Made by a program: the position numbers and the translations under genes. Below are positions 27,698-37,010 of a DNA stretch of 64,000 nt, in pieces; position 1 is the first letter of the stretch, and every line of letters begins with the position of its first letter. The notes under the pieces were generated by a model. The model did not search any database, had not been told where the DNA came from, and was given only the letters and a program-made list of their open reading frames with translations. The stretch is from Marivirga harenae (lineage in GTDB: Bacteria; Bacteroidota; Bacteroidia; Cytophagales; Cyclobacteriaceae), in the NCBI RefSeq assembly GCF_030534335.1, contig NZ_CP130565.1:579501-643500 (forward strand), read 5' to 3'.

Positions 27698-29878
27698 TTA
27701 ATACAAAACCACTTTTCTACTCACTCGCTCTCCATTCTCAAAAACAGCACTTACAATATAAATACCGCCTTCTAAGTCTGAAACGTCAATAGCTTGATTG
27801 GAAAAAGCTTGGTAGGATTGTGCTGTTAATACCTTTTGACCGTTTAAAGTGGCAATGGAAATTGAAATATTTTGATTGGTTCTAATAAACAGTTTTCCGC
27901 TTTGATTAGGATTGGGATATAGCTGAAAAACCAATTCCTCTCCACTTTGAACAGGAAATTCCTCAGTATTTCTAAAAATCCTGATTCCTCCTGATACTGT
28001 ACCTAAAACTAATGCAGGATAATCATCATTGAAAAGCGGAGCAAAAACCAAATTATTTCTCTTCCCAAAATATGTGTCTTCAAAACTCTGCTCAAGAGAA
28101 TTATAGATACTTAAAGAATCAAATGCTCCATCATTAGTTGCTAAATCAGAAAACACCCTAATATTTCCACTTAAATCGGATGTCACTAAGTCCGCTTGAC
28201 TATCACTATCAACATCTGCCACATGAACTCGCAGTGCGGAACGAAAGAAATCATCTCCTATACCTAAAAATCCATCATCTTTCATTTGAAATTGCGGATT
28301 TCTCCCCTCTCCCGTATTTTCATACAATATTAATCCTCCAGAAGATTTTCCTACCAGCAAATCAGGATGATCGTCACCCACTATATTGGCAAAATGCACA
28401 GAAAAACCGAATCCAATAAATACATCGTTCACAGAAATAGTAGAATTTAAATCCATACCGGATGCTTCTTGAAAAATGATGCGTAATTGATTATTGTTTT
28501 GAAGAGTTGCTTGCAATATCAAATCCTTTCTGCCATCTAAATCCACGTCTGTCCATTGAATAAACATATTAGCTAAACCTTCTTGAGACAAACCGAGATA
28601 ATCATCTTTAATCAATTCAAAAACAGGATTTTGTGAAGTTCCAGTATTTTCATATAATGCAATAGCACTGAATAATTCCTTATTCGCACTTAAATCAGTA
28701 TATGACAAAAACAAATCTAAATCGCCATCCTGATCATAATCGTAGAGTGCAGGGCTAGCCTGAGCTCCCCAGTCAATCATATCTTCTTGTAAAAATTCTT
28801 TTGTAAGCAATTCATATTCACTTCCTGATTTTTGATAGAGCCAATTTGAAGAAGAAAAATCTACTGGGCTTCCCAAATTTGCTTCAATATTCGGACTAAT
28901 GATTAATTCTTCCTGAACACCGTCCAGAAGATCCATGACCATGGTATTCGGATAGAAGTTGAACTGCGCAGGATCATCTTGATTTGGAAAATCAGCTGTA
29001 AAACTATCAAAATTCGGTTCTTGATTAGCTGAAGCCTCGTTATTGAAGTAATAAAGTTCACGACACTCTTCATGACTAGAAACTAATTCTAGCTTTCCAT
29101 CTTCCTTAAAATCAAAAACTACAAGGCTCTTCCCCCCTGCATGCCTAGCATTGCTCATCATCCTACCGAAAATATCCTCACAGTTTTCTCCATTGAATGC
29201 AAAAACACCGCAATCACAATCCTCCACGCTGCCCCAATAATTATCAACCAATTCAAATGGACCTAAGTCAGGGTTTCCACCATTATCAGCGCTTTTATTT
29301 TCATAAAAAATAATTCGGCTTTGAATGCCTGAAAAATTAAAGTTTAAAATGTCTATATCTCCATCCTTATCAATATCGCCTATATATGGATAATCATTAA
29401 AATTCACTTGAAGATTAACCTCATTTCCCGAAAGGCTTTCATAACTAATAAAATCAACAACTCTTTCCCATTGCAAAGAATTTCCGGAGCTCACATTTCG
29501 ATAGGCCGTAATCCCTAAATTTCCAGCCGTGAAAAGGTCGTTTTTTCCATCTCCATCGTAATCATTCAAGATAAAGAAGTTTTGAATTTCAGATGGAAAA
29601 AACTTCTCATATTGCGGAGCATATTCATATTCGTTTCCACTTTTGAGAAAGCAGACAATTCTTCCAGAACTCCTGTCAAATCCAACGACATCAATAACAT
29701 TATCATTATTTAAATCAATTTTCCCGTATTGTACACCATTAAGACCACCAGCCCACGGGAAAGTCTTTACAGTTTCATTAGGATGGCCTATAGGAATATC
29801 CTGATAGGGTACAAATCGATACTGAGCATAACCCATATATGATAAAAAGAAAAGAAAAATAAACAGCCAATTACGCAT
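27698..29878 (-). CDS. T9SS-secreted FG-GAP/VCBS repeat protein
   Basis: A 726-residue protein with a signal peptide (WLFIFLFFLSYMGYAQ), then a series of FG-GAP-like beta-propeller repeats with calcium-binding D-x-D-x-D-G loops (NDYDGDGKNDLFTAG, DIDKDGDIDILNF, DYDQDGDLDLFLS, DVDLDGRKDLILQ, DVDSDSQADLVTS). The last 75 residues (LYPNPNQSGKLFIRTN, DVSDLEGGIYIVSAVFENG, KVVLY) are a type A T9SS C-terminal sorting domain. A TAAATTTG element on the minus strand at 29883-29890 lies four bases before the ATG. It is probably a surface adhesin or structural protein of unknown ligand. Confidence 0.9.
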   Translation of the reverse strand: MRNWLFIFLFFLSYMGYAQYRFVPYQDIPIGHPNETVKTFPWAGGLNGVQYGKIDLNNDNVIDVVGFDRSSGRIVCFLKSGNEYEYAPQYEKFFPSEIQNFFILNDYDGDGKNDLFTAGNLGITAYRNVSSGNSLQWERVVDFISYESLSGNEVNLQVNFNDYPYIGDIDKDGDIDILNFNFSGIQSRIIFYENKSADNGGNPDLGPFELVDNYWGSVEDCDCGVFAFNGENCEDIFGRMMSNARHAGGKSLVVFDFKEDGKLELVSSHEECRELYYFNNEASANQEPNFDSFTADFPNQDDPAQFNFYPNTMVMDLLDGVQEELIISPNIEANLGSPVDFSSSNWLYQKSGSEYELLTKEFLQEDMIDWGAQASPALYDYDQDGDLDLFLSYTDLSANKELFSAIALYENTGTSQNPVFELIKDDYLGLSQEGLANMFIQWTDVDLDGRKDLILQATLQNNNQLRIIFQEASGMDLNSTISVNDVFIGFGFSVHFANIVGDDHPDLLVGKSSGGLILYENTGEGRNPQFQMKDDGFLGIGDDFFRSALRVHVADVDSDSQADLVTSDLSGNIRVFSDLATNDGAFDSLSIYNSLEQSFEDTYFGKRNNLVFAPLFNDDYPALVLGTVSGGIRIFRNTEEFPVQSGEELVFQLYPNPNQSGKLFIRTNQNISISIATLNGQKVLTAQSYQAFSNQAIDVSDLEGGIYIVSAVFENGERVSRKVVLY

Positions 29879-29922
29879 CTCACAAATTTAACGTACTTTA
29901 TATTTTTTCTATTATAAAACAA

Positions 29923-29951
29923 TTAGAAGCTTTTACAATTTTATAGATTTG
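29923..29951 (+). promoter_or_regulatory. Probable murF promoter
   Basis: TTAG (one mismatch to TTTG) at 29923-29926 and TAGATTTG at 29944-29951 have a 17-base spacer, ending 14 bases before the first murF ATG. Confidence 0.45.
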
Positions 29952-29965
29952 TGTAAACCTATTGA

Positions 29966-31279
29966 ATGATGACTCAAATAGAAAAGCTATACGAAATATT
30001 CTTAAAAAGCACTGGCATTTGCACAGACACCCGTGAGCTAGAGGAAGGAAATCTTTTCTTTGCCTTGAAAGGACCCAATTTCAATGGAAATAAGTTCGCC
30101 CAAAAAGCACTTGATGAAGGCGCTTTAGCCGTAGTGGTAGATGAAAATGAATTCCACACTGCTGATGAGAATAATATTTTGGTGGACGATACTTTAAAAA
30201 CATTACAGCTTGTGGCAACTCATCACCGTGAGCAACTGACCATTCCTATTATTGGCATTACGGGCTCAAACGGAAAAACGACATCCAAAGAATTGATTCT
30301 TGCGGTTTTAGAAAAAAAATTTAAGGTTTTTGCAACTGAAGGGAATTTAAACAATCACATCGGAGTGCCATTAAGCTTGCTAGCAGTAAACAAAACACAT
30401 GAAATAGCTATTATTGAAATGGGGGCTAATCACGTAGGTGAAATTGCTTCCTATTGTAAAATGGCCCAACCGACTCACGGTTTAATTACAAATATTGGGA
30501 AAGCACATATAGGAGAATTCGGAGGTTTTGAAAACATCATAATCGGGAAAAGTGAACTATTTGATTTCCTTAAAAAAAATGATGGGGTGCCATTTATCAA
30601 TACCCAAGATGCTGTATTGAAGAATATGAAAAAACGCTTTTCTAATGCGTTTACTTTTCCAAATGAAGGTGATGATCTAGAACTACGTCCTGAAAAAGGC
30701 ACTGCATTTTTAAGATACTCTACAGAAGGATTTAGCCATATTGATACTCATTTAGTGGGTCAATTCAATTATCTTAATGTTGCTGCGGCATTATGCGTGG
30801 GGAAATATTTCGAAGTTTCTATGGAAAAAGCCATTGAGGCTACCCAAGGGTACATGCCTGAAAATATGCGTTCACAGATGATAAAAACAAATAATTACAC
30901 CATTCTCTTGGATGCTTATAATGCTAATCCTGATTCTATGGAATTATCCATCAAAAGCTTGAGCGCTATAGAAAATACAGAATCAGTGGTTATTTTGGGA
31001 GATATGTTTGAATTAGGTGAATCTTCCGAATTAGAGCATGAAAAACTAGGTGAATTGACTGTTGATTTAGGCATTAGTAAAAGATATTATTGCGGAAAGC
31101 TTATAAAATCAGCGTCCAAGCTAGATACTTTTGGAAAGTATTTTGAAACCAAAGATGAGTTGATTGAGCATTTAAAGAACAAACCCTTAAAAAAAGGAAG
31201 TACAATTCTCATTAAAGGATCAAGAAAAAATGCTTTAGAGGAAATTGTCCCATTCCTAGTGAAGTTTGATGGGAAGTAG
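29966..31279 (+). CDS. murF: UDP-N-acetylmuramoyl-tripeptide--D-alanyl-D-alanine ligase
   Basis: Mur ligase of 437 residues that adds D-Ala-D-Ala to UDP-MurNAc-tripeptide. The N-terminal domain (GICTDTRELEEGNLFFALKG) is the MurF-specific UDP-binding part, the ATP loop is GITGSNGKTTSK, and the C-terminal domain holds LDAYNANPDSM. Two adjacent ATGs (29966, 29969) are both possible. No other mur or cell-division gene is nearby, so it is outside a dcw cluster. Confidence 0.96.
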   Translation: MMTQIEKLYEIFLKSTGICTDTRELEEGNLFFALKGPNFNGNKFAQKALDEGALAVVVDENEFHTADENNILVDDTLKTLQLVATHHREQLTIPIIGITGSNGKTTSKELILAVLEKKFKVFATEGNLNNHIGVPLSLLAVNKTHEIAIIEMGANHVGEIASYCKMAQPTHGLITNIGKAHIGEFGGFENIIIGKSELFDFLKKNDGVPFINTQDAVLKNMKKRFSNAFTFPNEGDDLELRPEKGTAFLRYSTEGFSHIDTHLVGQFNYLNVAAALCVGKYFEVSMEKAIEATQGYMPENMRSQMIKTNNYTILLDAYNANPDSMELSIKSLSAIENTESVVILGDMFELGESSELEHEKLGELTVDLGISKRYYCGKLIKSASKLDTFGKYFETKDELIEHLKNKPLKKGSTILIKGSRKNALEEIVPFLVKFDGK

Positions 31280-31484
31280 GGTAATGAAACGGGGTTTCAA
31301 TACCAATGGATACCTGTCTCCCGACTAAAGTGCAGGACAGGTTACGCAGGTATGACGCACTGGACAAGGCGATGAGCAAGTAAATACTAGAATAAAGCAC
31401 GAAATTAGATTAAAACGCCACCCCTGTGAAGAAAGGGGTCTATAAAATTTAATCTTTGATTAAAATTCTGTAACCGCTAAAAAC
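31280..31484. repeat. Intergenic inverted-repeat segment after murF
   Basis: ATACCTG and CAGGTAT (about 31309-31353) form an outer stem, with CCTGTC and GACAGG nested inside. This looks like a Bacteroidota intergenic palindrome and could act as the transcription terminator. No ORF is seen. Confidence 0.5.
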
Positions 31485-32546
31485 CTACTCCAATTTCACC
31501 TTCCACATTTTTCCATCTCTGCCGGCCATCAGGGCCGTTCGACTATCAATAAAAGTAGCCGTCCAAATATCTTCTTCACTTAAAATTTGCCACTTCTCTT
31601 GATCTCCTAACCAGATTTCAGCTCCATTTGGACCACACAGCAATACGTATTCATTATCTAAATAATTAGTGACCGCCATACCGTAGAACGAACCTAGTGT
31701 TTGATGTGAAGGAAGAGCCTTCCAGTTCCCTCCATTATCATCCGAAAAATAAACATTCTCCAAAACGCTATCGGAAATTCCTAAATCACCACCTGTAATC
31801 CATAATTTACCTTTCGATTTCTTGATAGCCGTTAAGCCTGCAAACTCACCAGTGGTCATGGGCGTATTTTTCACCTCCCAGCTTCTACCATAATCAGCTG
31901 TATAAAAAACTCTAGCACTTCCGTTTGCGCCCGTGGCAATCCAAGCTTTCCCCTCTTCACCCATTAAGATATTACTGCCGCTCGAAGCAAATCCCCCTTC
32001 ACCTTCATTAGCGAGTGGTGCTGTAGGAATTCTGTTCCAGCTCCTGCCGAAATCAGTGGTTTTGAGAATATATGCCAATGAATCAATCGCATCACCATAT
32101 ACCAATCCTTGTCCATTTTCCCAAAATTGAACCGCATCAATGAAACCCAACTCATGATTCATCTGAAAAACCCTTCCCCATCCTGATTCTTCATGGAAAT
32201 AAAATACTTGGCTTAACTTGCCCTCGCCAGCGCTCAACACAATAGCTTCTTTATCACTAATCGGATGAACATCTCTAAACTGTAAGCTGTCCACCGCAGG
32301 ATAAGTAAATATCTCCCAATCTGCTCCAGCATTAGTACTTTTCATGAGAGTGGAATAGGTTCCACTTGCCCACACAATCGAGTCATTAAAAGACTGCAAA
32401 CCAATAATCAAAGCATCGGTTTTCGGATCTACTGTTGCAACTTTAGGAATGACTGCTTTCTTCCCGCATGACACCACTAAAAACAATCCAAGGATCAACA
32501 CACTATTGTTGAAAAATTTTCTACCAATCAAAGTATTCCTCTTCAT
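31485..32546 (-). CDS. Ycf48/BNR-like propeller lipoprotein
   Basis: A 353-residue protein with a lipobox (SVLILGLFLVVSCG; Cys27) and a beta-propeller of BNR-like repeats, with S-x-D-x-G-x-x-W signatures such as KTTDFGRSWNRI, YTADYGRSWEV and SDDNGGNWKAL. This matches Ycf48/photosystem-II-stability-factor-like proteins, which in non-phototrophs are propellers of unknown role. Its start overlaps the end of the AsmA-like gene by 26 bases, so it is translated from the same minus-strand message. Confidence 0.85.
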   Translation of the reverse strand: MKRNTLIGRKFFNNSVLILGLFLVVSCGKKAVIPKVATVDPKTDALIIGLQSFNDSIVWASGTYSTLMKSTNAGADWEIFTYPAVDSLQFRDVHPISDKEAIVLSAGEGKLSQVFYFHEESGWGRVFQMNHELGFIDAVQFWENGQGLVYGDAIDSLAYILKTTDFGRSWNRIPTAPLANEGEGGFASSGSNILMGEEGKAWIATGANGSARVFYTADYGRSWEVKNTPMTTGEFAGLTAIKKSKGKLWITGGDLGISDSVLENVYFSDDNGGNWKALPSHQTLGSFYGMAVTNYLDNEYVLLCGPNGAEIWLGDQEKWQILSEEDIWTATFIDSRTALMAGRDGKMWKVKLE

Positions 32547-35010
32547 TTAATTCTGCTTCTTTTTTATCTTTATCGGGGAGTTTTTCTCCCTTAATAATTT
32601 TCTTTAAGGTTTGACCTTCTTCTCTTATTCTCTCTGCTACTGACTGTAAAGAGCGCTTTTTATCCCAACTTACCTCAAAATCGTCAGTTGTGCCAATTAT
32701 CTTCAAATATAGGTTCGAATACTCTCCACTGTCTTCAATGGCACCAAAAGCTGCATCACTATCTTCTTTTTTATAATTCTTTAAAGGTACTAATAATCTA
32801 TAATTAATTTCCTGATTAAAAGTATGGGTACCTTGCAGGAGAATATTAGACACATTGGATTGAATAGACATTTCAGGCAAGTAAATCACCTTGTTTCTAA
32901 TTTGGATCGTGTTACTCAATTCACCAAAGTTCAAATGAGTCAGCTCGTCTTCCTTAACATAATCCGACAAGCTCAACATAGGTTCGAAATCATTTAATTC
33001 CCCATTTTCTATTTTGGCATCTATAGTAGCGGTAAAAGCATCAGATTGGAAATTCAATCCCTCATCCAATAATATAAAAGCATCCACATCAGCATCTATT
33101 TTTCCCTTTAGGTGTTGGTCTGTAAGGAAATCCTGCTGAAAATTTTCAAAAGTGTAAAAAATGCTATCAATATTTAATCCTTTGAAAGTTGCTTGTGTAT
33201 TTATCCGTATTTCCCTTTCTTTTTTAGCATTTACACTTCCTCTTAAGGTCATTTTCCCACCCCCACTTTCTAAACCCAATTGAGGTGCTTCCAAAATTTG
33301 ATTAGCCAATTTAATCTTACCCGAAATATTTCTGGCTTGAAAGCGCTTAAACTCCAATTTTGAGATATGAGATGTCAAATCCAATTTTAACTTTGGACTT
33401 AAAGCAAATTTGAATGATTCTTCCTGCTTCTCAATGGTATTTTCTGCATTTGATAAACCTGAAAGCAATTCATTTAGGTTGATATTTTCACTTACAGTCT
33501 CAGCCTCAATCAATAAGGACTGATTATCTTTCAGCAAATAGGGAATAATATTCAGAAAAAAACCACTCAATTCCATATCAGAGTCTCCAATACTACCTTG
33601 CAAATGGTTGATAGCCACATCATTTCTATTAAACATCAATTGGCCATTGACACCTTTGATTGGTAAAGGATAATCAGCATAAACTCCTGCCAGATTTGTC
33701 AAGATTATTTCTCCAGAATTATTGATACGAGAAGCAGTAGAAGCTTGCTTGAAGTCATCTAAATAGCCAGCCAAACTAATATCGAAATCAATCAATCCCT
33801 CCAATTTTGAATATTTTTCATGATTGGGAAAGAAAGTGAATAAATCTTGAGTGGAAATTTGACCTTCAGTAGCTAAGCTAATAAGGTAATTTTCAAAATC
33901 TTTTATGCTTAAATCAGCTGTGAAGGCTTTGTTTTTCAAACTTCCTTTTACATCATTTAAAACCAATTGAGAAGTTCTTAAACTTTGGCTGGATCCATTA
34001 CTGAAATTCCCCTGAAAGCTTAAATTTTCAAATCTAGTATTGTATTCTGGTTGAAATAGAGACGCATTTTCCACTCCAAAATTGAAAACAATTTTAGGAC
34101 TTTCTTTAGCAGTTAATTTACCGATTAAAGTACCCTCAAATTTAGCCTTTCCTGTACTTTCATATTCCGCCAGTTGCTTTCGATAATTTTCGGGCAACAG
34201 AGAAATTAAGGTCGTGAAATCAGATTCAACCCCCTGAACTTGAATGTCCATATAGCTATCCAGAATCTCATAATCTCCTGCAATTTGAAATTCATTTCCA
34301 GCCAATAATAGTTGAGAAGGCATAATCTCTACCGTTTCGGCACCTTGTCTATAGTTCAGTTCAGTCTTAATATTCAAGTTTTTATTCTCGAAATAACTAT
34401 ATTCCCCAATTTTGATGGCTTTAGAATTGAGCTTTCCCGATGCATTGATATGATATGCATCTCCTTTCTTAATTAAACTAGCTTTTAGCTCCTCTGCATA
34501 TTGCAAATAGGATTGTTCAAGGGCTTCATCTACATAATTAACCTGCACCGATTGAATCTGTATGTTTTTCAGATTGAAATTGACATCTTGACCTGAGCTG
34601 CTCTCAGTAGTTTTAATAATGTCATAATTTCTTTCTCCAGCACGGGTGGTTCTTATTGTGACCTCCCCTCTTTTTAAGATGATCTTTTCAAAAGAATAGT
34701 CTCCTTTTAAGAAATCCAATGTATTAAAGGATAAAGCTAGTTCCTCCAGCTTAGCTAAGGGCAAGCTACTCCTTTCTATGGATTCTTCTATAAAAACATC
34801 TTGAAAGCGCAATGAGATATTAGGAAAATCAGTCCACCAATTGATATCGATTTTTCCCACTTCCACCGGAGTCTGGACTGATTTATTGATTTCGGATAAG
34901 ATTTTATCGATTAATTGGTCTTGATTATAATACAAATAAGCAGAGCCCCCAGCAAAGAGCAGAATAAAAAATAGAAAAAGGTAAAGAATAAACTTTCTGA
35001 TACGCTTCAA
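32521..35010 (-). CDS. AsmA-like envelope protein
   Basis: An 829-residue protein with an N-terminal signal anchor (FILYLFLFFILLFAGGSAYLYY) and a long beta-rich body: an AsmA N-terminal-like section (INWWTDFPNISLRFQDVFI, LPLAKLEELALSFNTL), repeats, and an AsmA_2-like C-terminal segment (DIDFDISLAGYLD, VPLKNYKKED). The bridge-like repeat pattern suggests lipid movement between the membranes, but this is family inference. The end is acidic (ELNEEEYFDW). It overlaps the downstream Ycf48-like gene by 26 bases. Confidence 0.86.
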   Translation of the reverse strand: MKRIRKFILYLFLFFILLFAGGSAYLYYNQDQLIDKILSEINKSVQTPVEVGKIDINWWTDFPNISLRFQDVFIEESIERSSLPLAKLEELALSFNTLDFLKGDYSFEKIILKRGEVTIRTTRAGERNYDIIKTTESSSGQDVNFNLKNIQIQSVQVNYVDEALEQSYLQYAEELKASLIKKGDAYHINASGKLNSKAIKIGEYSYFENKNLNIKTELNYRQGAETVEIMPSQLLLAGNEFQIAGDYEILDSYMDIQVQGVESDFTTLISLLPENYRKQLAEYESTGKAKFEGTLIGKLTAKESPKIVFNFGVENASLFQPEYNTRFENLSFQGNFSNGSSQSLRTSQLVLNDVKGSLKNKAFTADLSIKDFENYLISLATEGQISTQDLFTFFPNHEKYSKLEGLIDFDISLAGYLDDFKQASTASRINNSGEIILTNLAGVYADYPLPIKGVNGQLMFNRNDVAINHLQGSIGDSDMELSGFFLNIIPYLLKDNQSLLIEAETVSENINLNELLSGLSNAENTIEKQEESFKFALSPKLKLDLTSHISKLEFKRFQARNISGKIKLANQILEAPQLGLESGGGKMTLRGSVNAKKEREIRINTQATFKGLNIDSIFYTFENFQQDFLTDQHLKGKIDADVDAFILLDEGLNFQSDAFTATIDAKIENGELNDFEPMLSLSDYVKEDELTHLNFGELSNTIQIRNKVIYLPEMSIQSNVSNILLQGTHTFNQEINYRLLVPLKNYKKEDSDAAFGAIEDSGEYSNLYLKIIGTTDDFEVSWDKKRSLQSVAERIREEGQTLKKIIKGEKLPDKDKKEAELNEEEYFDW

Positions 35011-35149
35011 AGTATTGCTTTTGTTTGTTGAACGAAAATTGTGAATAAGCGGTATAAATCCAAATTAAATTTTTTAAACATATAACCATTTGATTTTCAG
35101 AAATATAAATCTCCTATTGAAAAAAAGTTGAATTATTTTACAAAATCAA

Positions 35150-35180
35150 TTTGTAAATATAAAAAGCCGTACTACATTTG
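35150..35180 (+). promoter_or_regulatory. Consensus promoter for the tRNA-Val pair
   Basis: TTTG (35150-35153), a 19-base spacer and TACATTTG (35173-35180) fit the Bacteroidota consensus exactly. Transcription would start about 50 bases before the first tRNA-like sequence. Confidence 0.72.
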
Positions 35181-35236
35181 CATTCCCAAAACACAACAAA
35201 AGGTTGTGAATTATTACAAAAGAAATAAAATTTAAT

Positions 35237-35314
35237 GGGGATATAGCTCAGTTGGTTTAGAGCATCCCGACTCACAAAGTCGGGAGGGTCGCAGGTTCGA
35301 ATCCGAACTATCAA
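35237..35314 (+). pseudogene. Degenerate tRNA-Val copy
   Basis: The first 31 bases or so, including acceptor 5' strand and D arm, are identical to the intact tRNA-Val 96 bases later. The anticodon stem is extended to 7 bp (TCCCGAC / GTCGGGA) around a TCACAAA loop, which puts C rather than T at position 33 in a normal register. The T stem does not pair (GCAGG against CCGAA) and the acceptor 3' strand (TATCAA) fails to match GGGG. A functional tRNA is therefore unlikely. I infer a duplicated, decayed valine tRNA, possibly once CAC. Confidence 0.7.
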
Positions 35315-35332
35315 CTGATTTTTGATATAAAT

Positions 35333-35410
35333 GGGGATATAGCTCAGTTGGTTTAGAGCACCTGCCTTACAAGCAGGGGGTCGTAGGTTCGAATCCTACT
35401 ATCCCCACCA
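35333..35410 (+). tRNA. tRNA-Val (anticodon TAC)
   Basis: A complete cloverleaf. Acceptor GGGGATA/TATCCCC, D arm GCTC-AGTTGGTTTA-GAGC, anticodon stem CCTGC/GCAGG with loop CTTACAA (TAC), T arm GTAGG-TTCGAAT-CCTAC, discriminator A and encoded CCA (35408-35410). All stems pair fully. Confidence 0.95.
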
Positions 35411-35413
35411 CTA

Positions 35414-35723
<310 letters not shown>

Positions 35724-35732
35724 ATTGCATAC

Positions 35733-37010
35733 TTAGCCCAACAAAAACCCCTTAAACCCATCATAATCAACCTCCATTTTCACACTTTTCTTCTCTTTCT
35801 GTATTAACTCTTTAGCTCCTGCAGGATAGATATCTTCACTTACTATTTTGCTGACCACATGCATAAATTTGCAAGGGTGCGCTGTTTCTAATACAATACT
35901 TTTTCCTTTTGATGCCTTCAAATATTCTTTTAAAGCCAAATATCCCACTGCTCCATGAGGATCTAATAAATAGTCATGTTCTCGATAAACAGTTTTCATC
36001 GCTTTCAGTGTTACTTCATCTGAAAAAGCAAAACCCTTGATCTCTTCTCTTATTTCCTCCTCGGGGAATAAATCAATCATCCGCTGAAAATTACTGGGGT
36101 TCCCTACGTCCATTGCATTGGAAATCGTTTGAACTGTAGGTCTAGGGTCGTAATACCCATCTCGTAAAAACCGTGGGACTACATCATTACTATTGGCTCC
36201 TGCCACAAATTGCCTGACAGGCAAACCCATTTTCTGCGCAATCAGACCAGCAGTAAGGTTCCCGTAGTTCCCACTAGGGACAGCAAAATTCAAAGGTGCA
36301 TTTCCGAATTCTATAAATGGAACAAAATAATAGACCATTTGAGGTAGAAAGCGGCCCACATTGATGGAATTGGCAGAACTGATATTGAGTTTTCTCCTTA
36401 AATCACTATCCAAAAAAGCTTGCTTCACTAATTGCTGGCAATCATCAAAATCCCCTTCCACTTCTAATGCTTTCACATTTTTATCGAATGTGGTTAGTTG
36501 CTTTTCCTGCAAATCGCTCACCTTTCCAGAAGGGTATAAAATCACCACTTCAATATTTTTCACTTTAGAAAAAGCAGAAGCCACTGCGCCTCCTGTATCA
36601 CCAGAGGTTGCCACCAAAATAGTGCACTTCTCTTCTGCTACTTTGTAAAACTCCTCTAAGCACAAAGCTAAAAAAGTGGCACCTACATCTTTAAAAGCAT
36701 AACTTGGCCCATGAAATAATTCAAGCGCATAGTTATTCTCCTCAATTTTTTTCACCGGAAAATCAAAGGAAAAGGTCTTATGGATGATATTTTTCAATTG
36801 ATCATCTTTCAAATCCTCCCTCACAAATGGTTTTAAAACATCAAAAGCGATTTCAAGAATGTTTTTTTCCTGAATATTATCGAAATAATCTTTCGATAAT
36901 TGGGGGATAAACTCAGGCATGTATAGACCATTATCAGCTGGTAAACCTTCCATTAAAGCTTCCCGGAAGCTTTTCCGCAAGGTTTTATTTTTAGTGCTAT
37001 AATATTTCAT
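35733..37010 (-). CDS. thrC: Threonine synthase
   Basis: A PLP enzyme of 425 residues converting O-phosphohomoserine to threonine. It carries the PLP Lys in GPSYAFKDVGATFLA, VATSGDTGGAVASAF, the SANSINVGRFLPQMVYY region, and VPSGNYGNLTAGLIA. The start ATG overlaps the thrB stop by four bases, so it is translated with thrB. It is the last gene of the thrABC operon. Confidence 0.97.
   Translation of the reverse strand: MKYYSTKNKTLRKSFREALMEGLPADNGLYMPEFIPQLSKDYFDNIQEKNILEIAFDVLKPFVREDLKDDQLKNIIHKTFSFDFPVKKIEENNYALELFHGPSYAFKDVGATFLALCLEEFYKVAEEKCTILVATSGDTGGAVASAFSKVKNIEVVILYPSGKVSDLQEKQLTTFDKNVKALEVEGDFDDCQQLVKQAFLDSDLRRKLNISSANSINVGRFLPQMVYYFVPFIEFGNAPLNFAVPSGNYGNLTAGLIAQKMGLPVRQFVAGANSNDVVPRFLRDGYYDPRPTVQTISNAMDVGNPSNFQRMIDLFPEEEIREEIKGFAFSDEVTLKAMKTVYREHDYLLDPHGAVGYLALKEYLKASKGKSIVLETAHPCKFMHVVSKIVSEDIYPAGAKELIQKEKKSVKMEVDYDGFKGFLLG

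Noticed and set aside
35237-35314. A second functional tRNA
   Set aside because: The T stem and acceptor 3' strand do not pair and the anticodon stem is two pairs too long.
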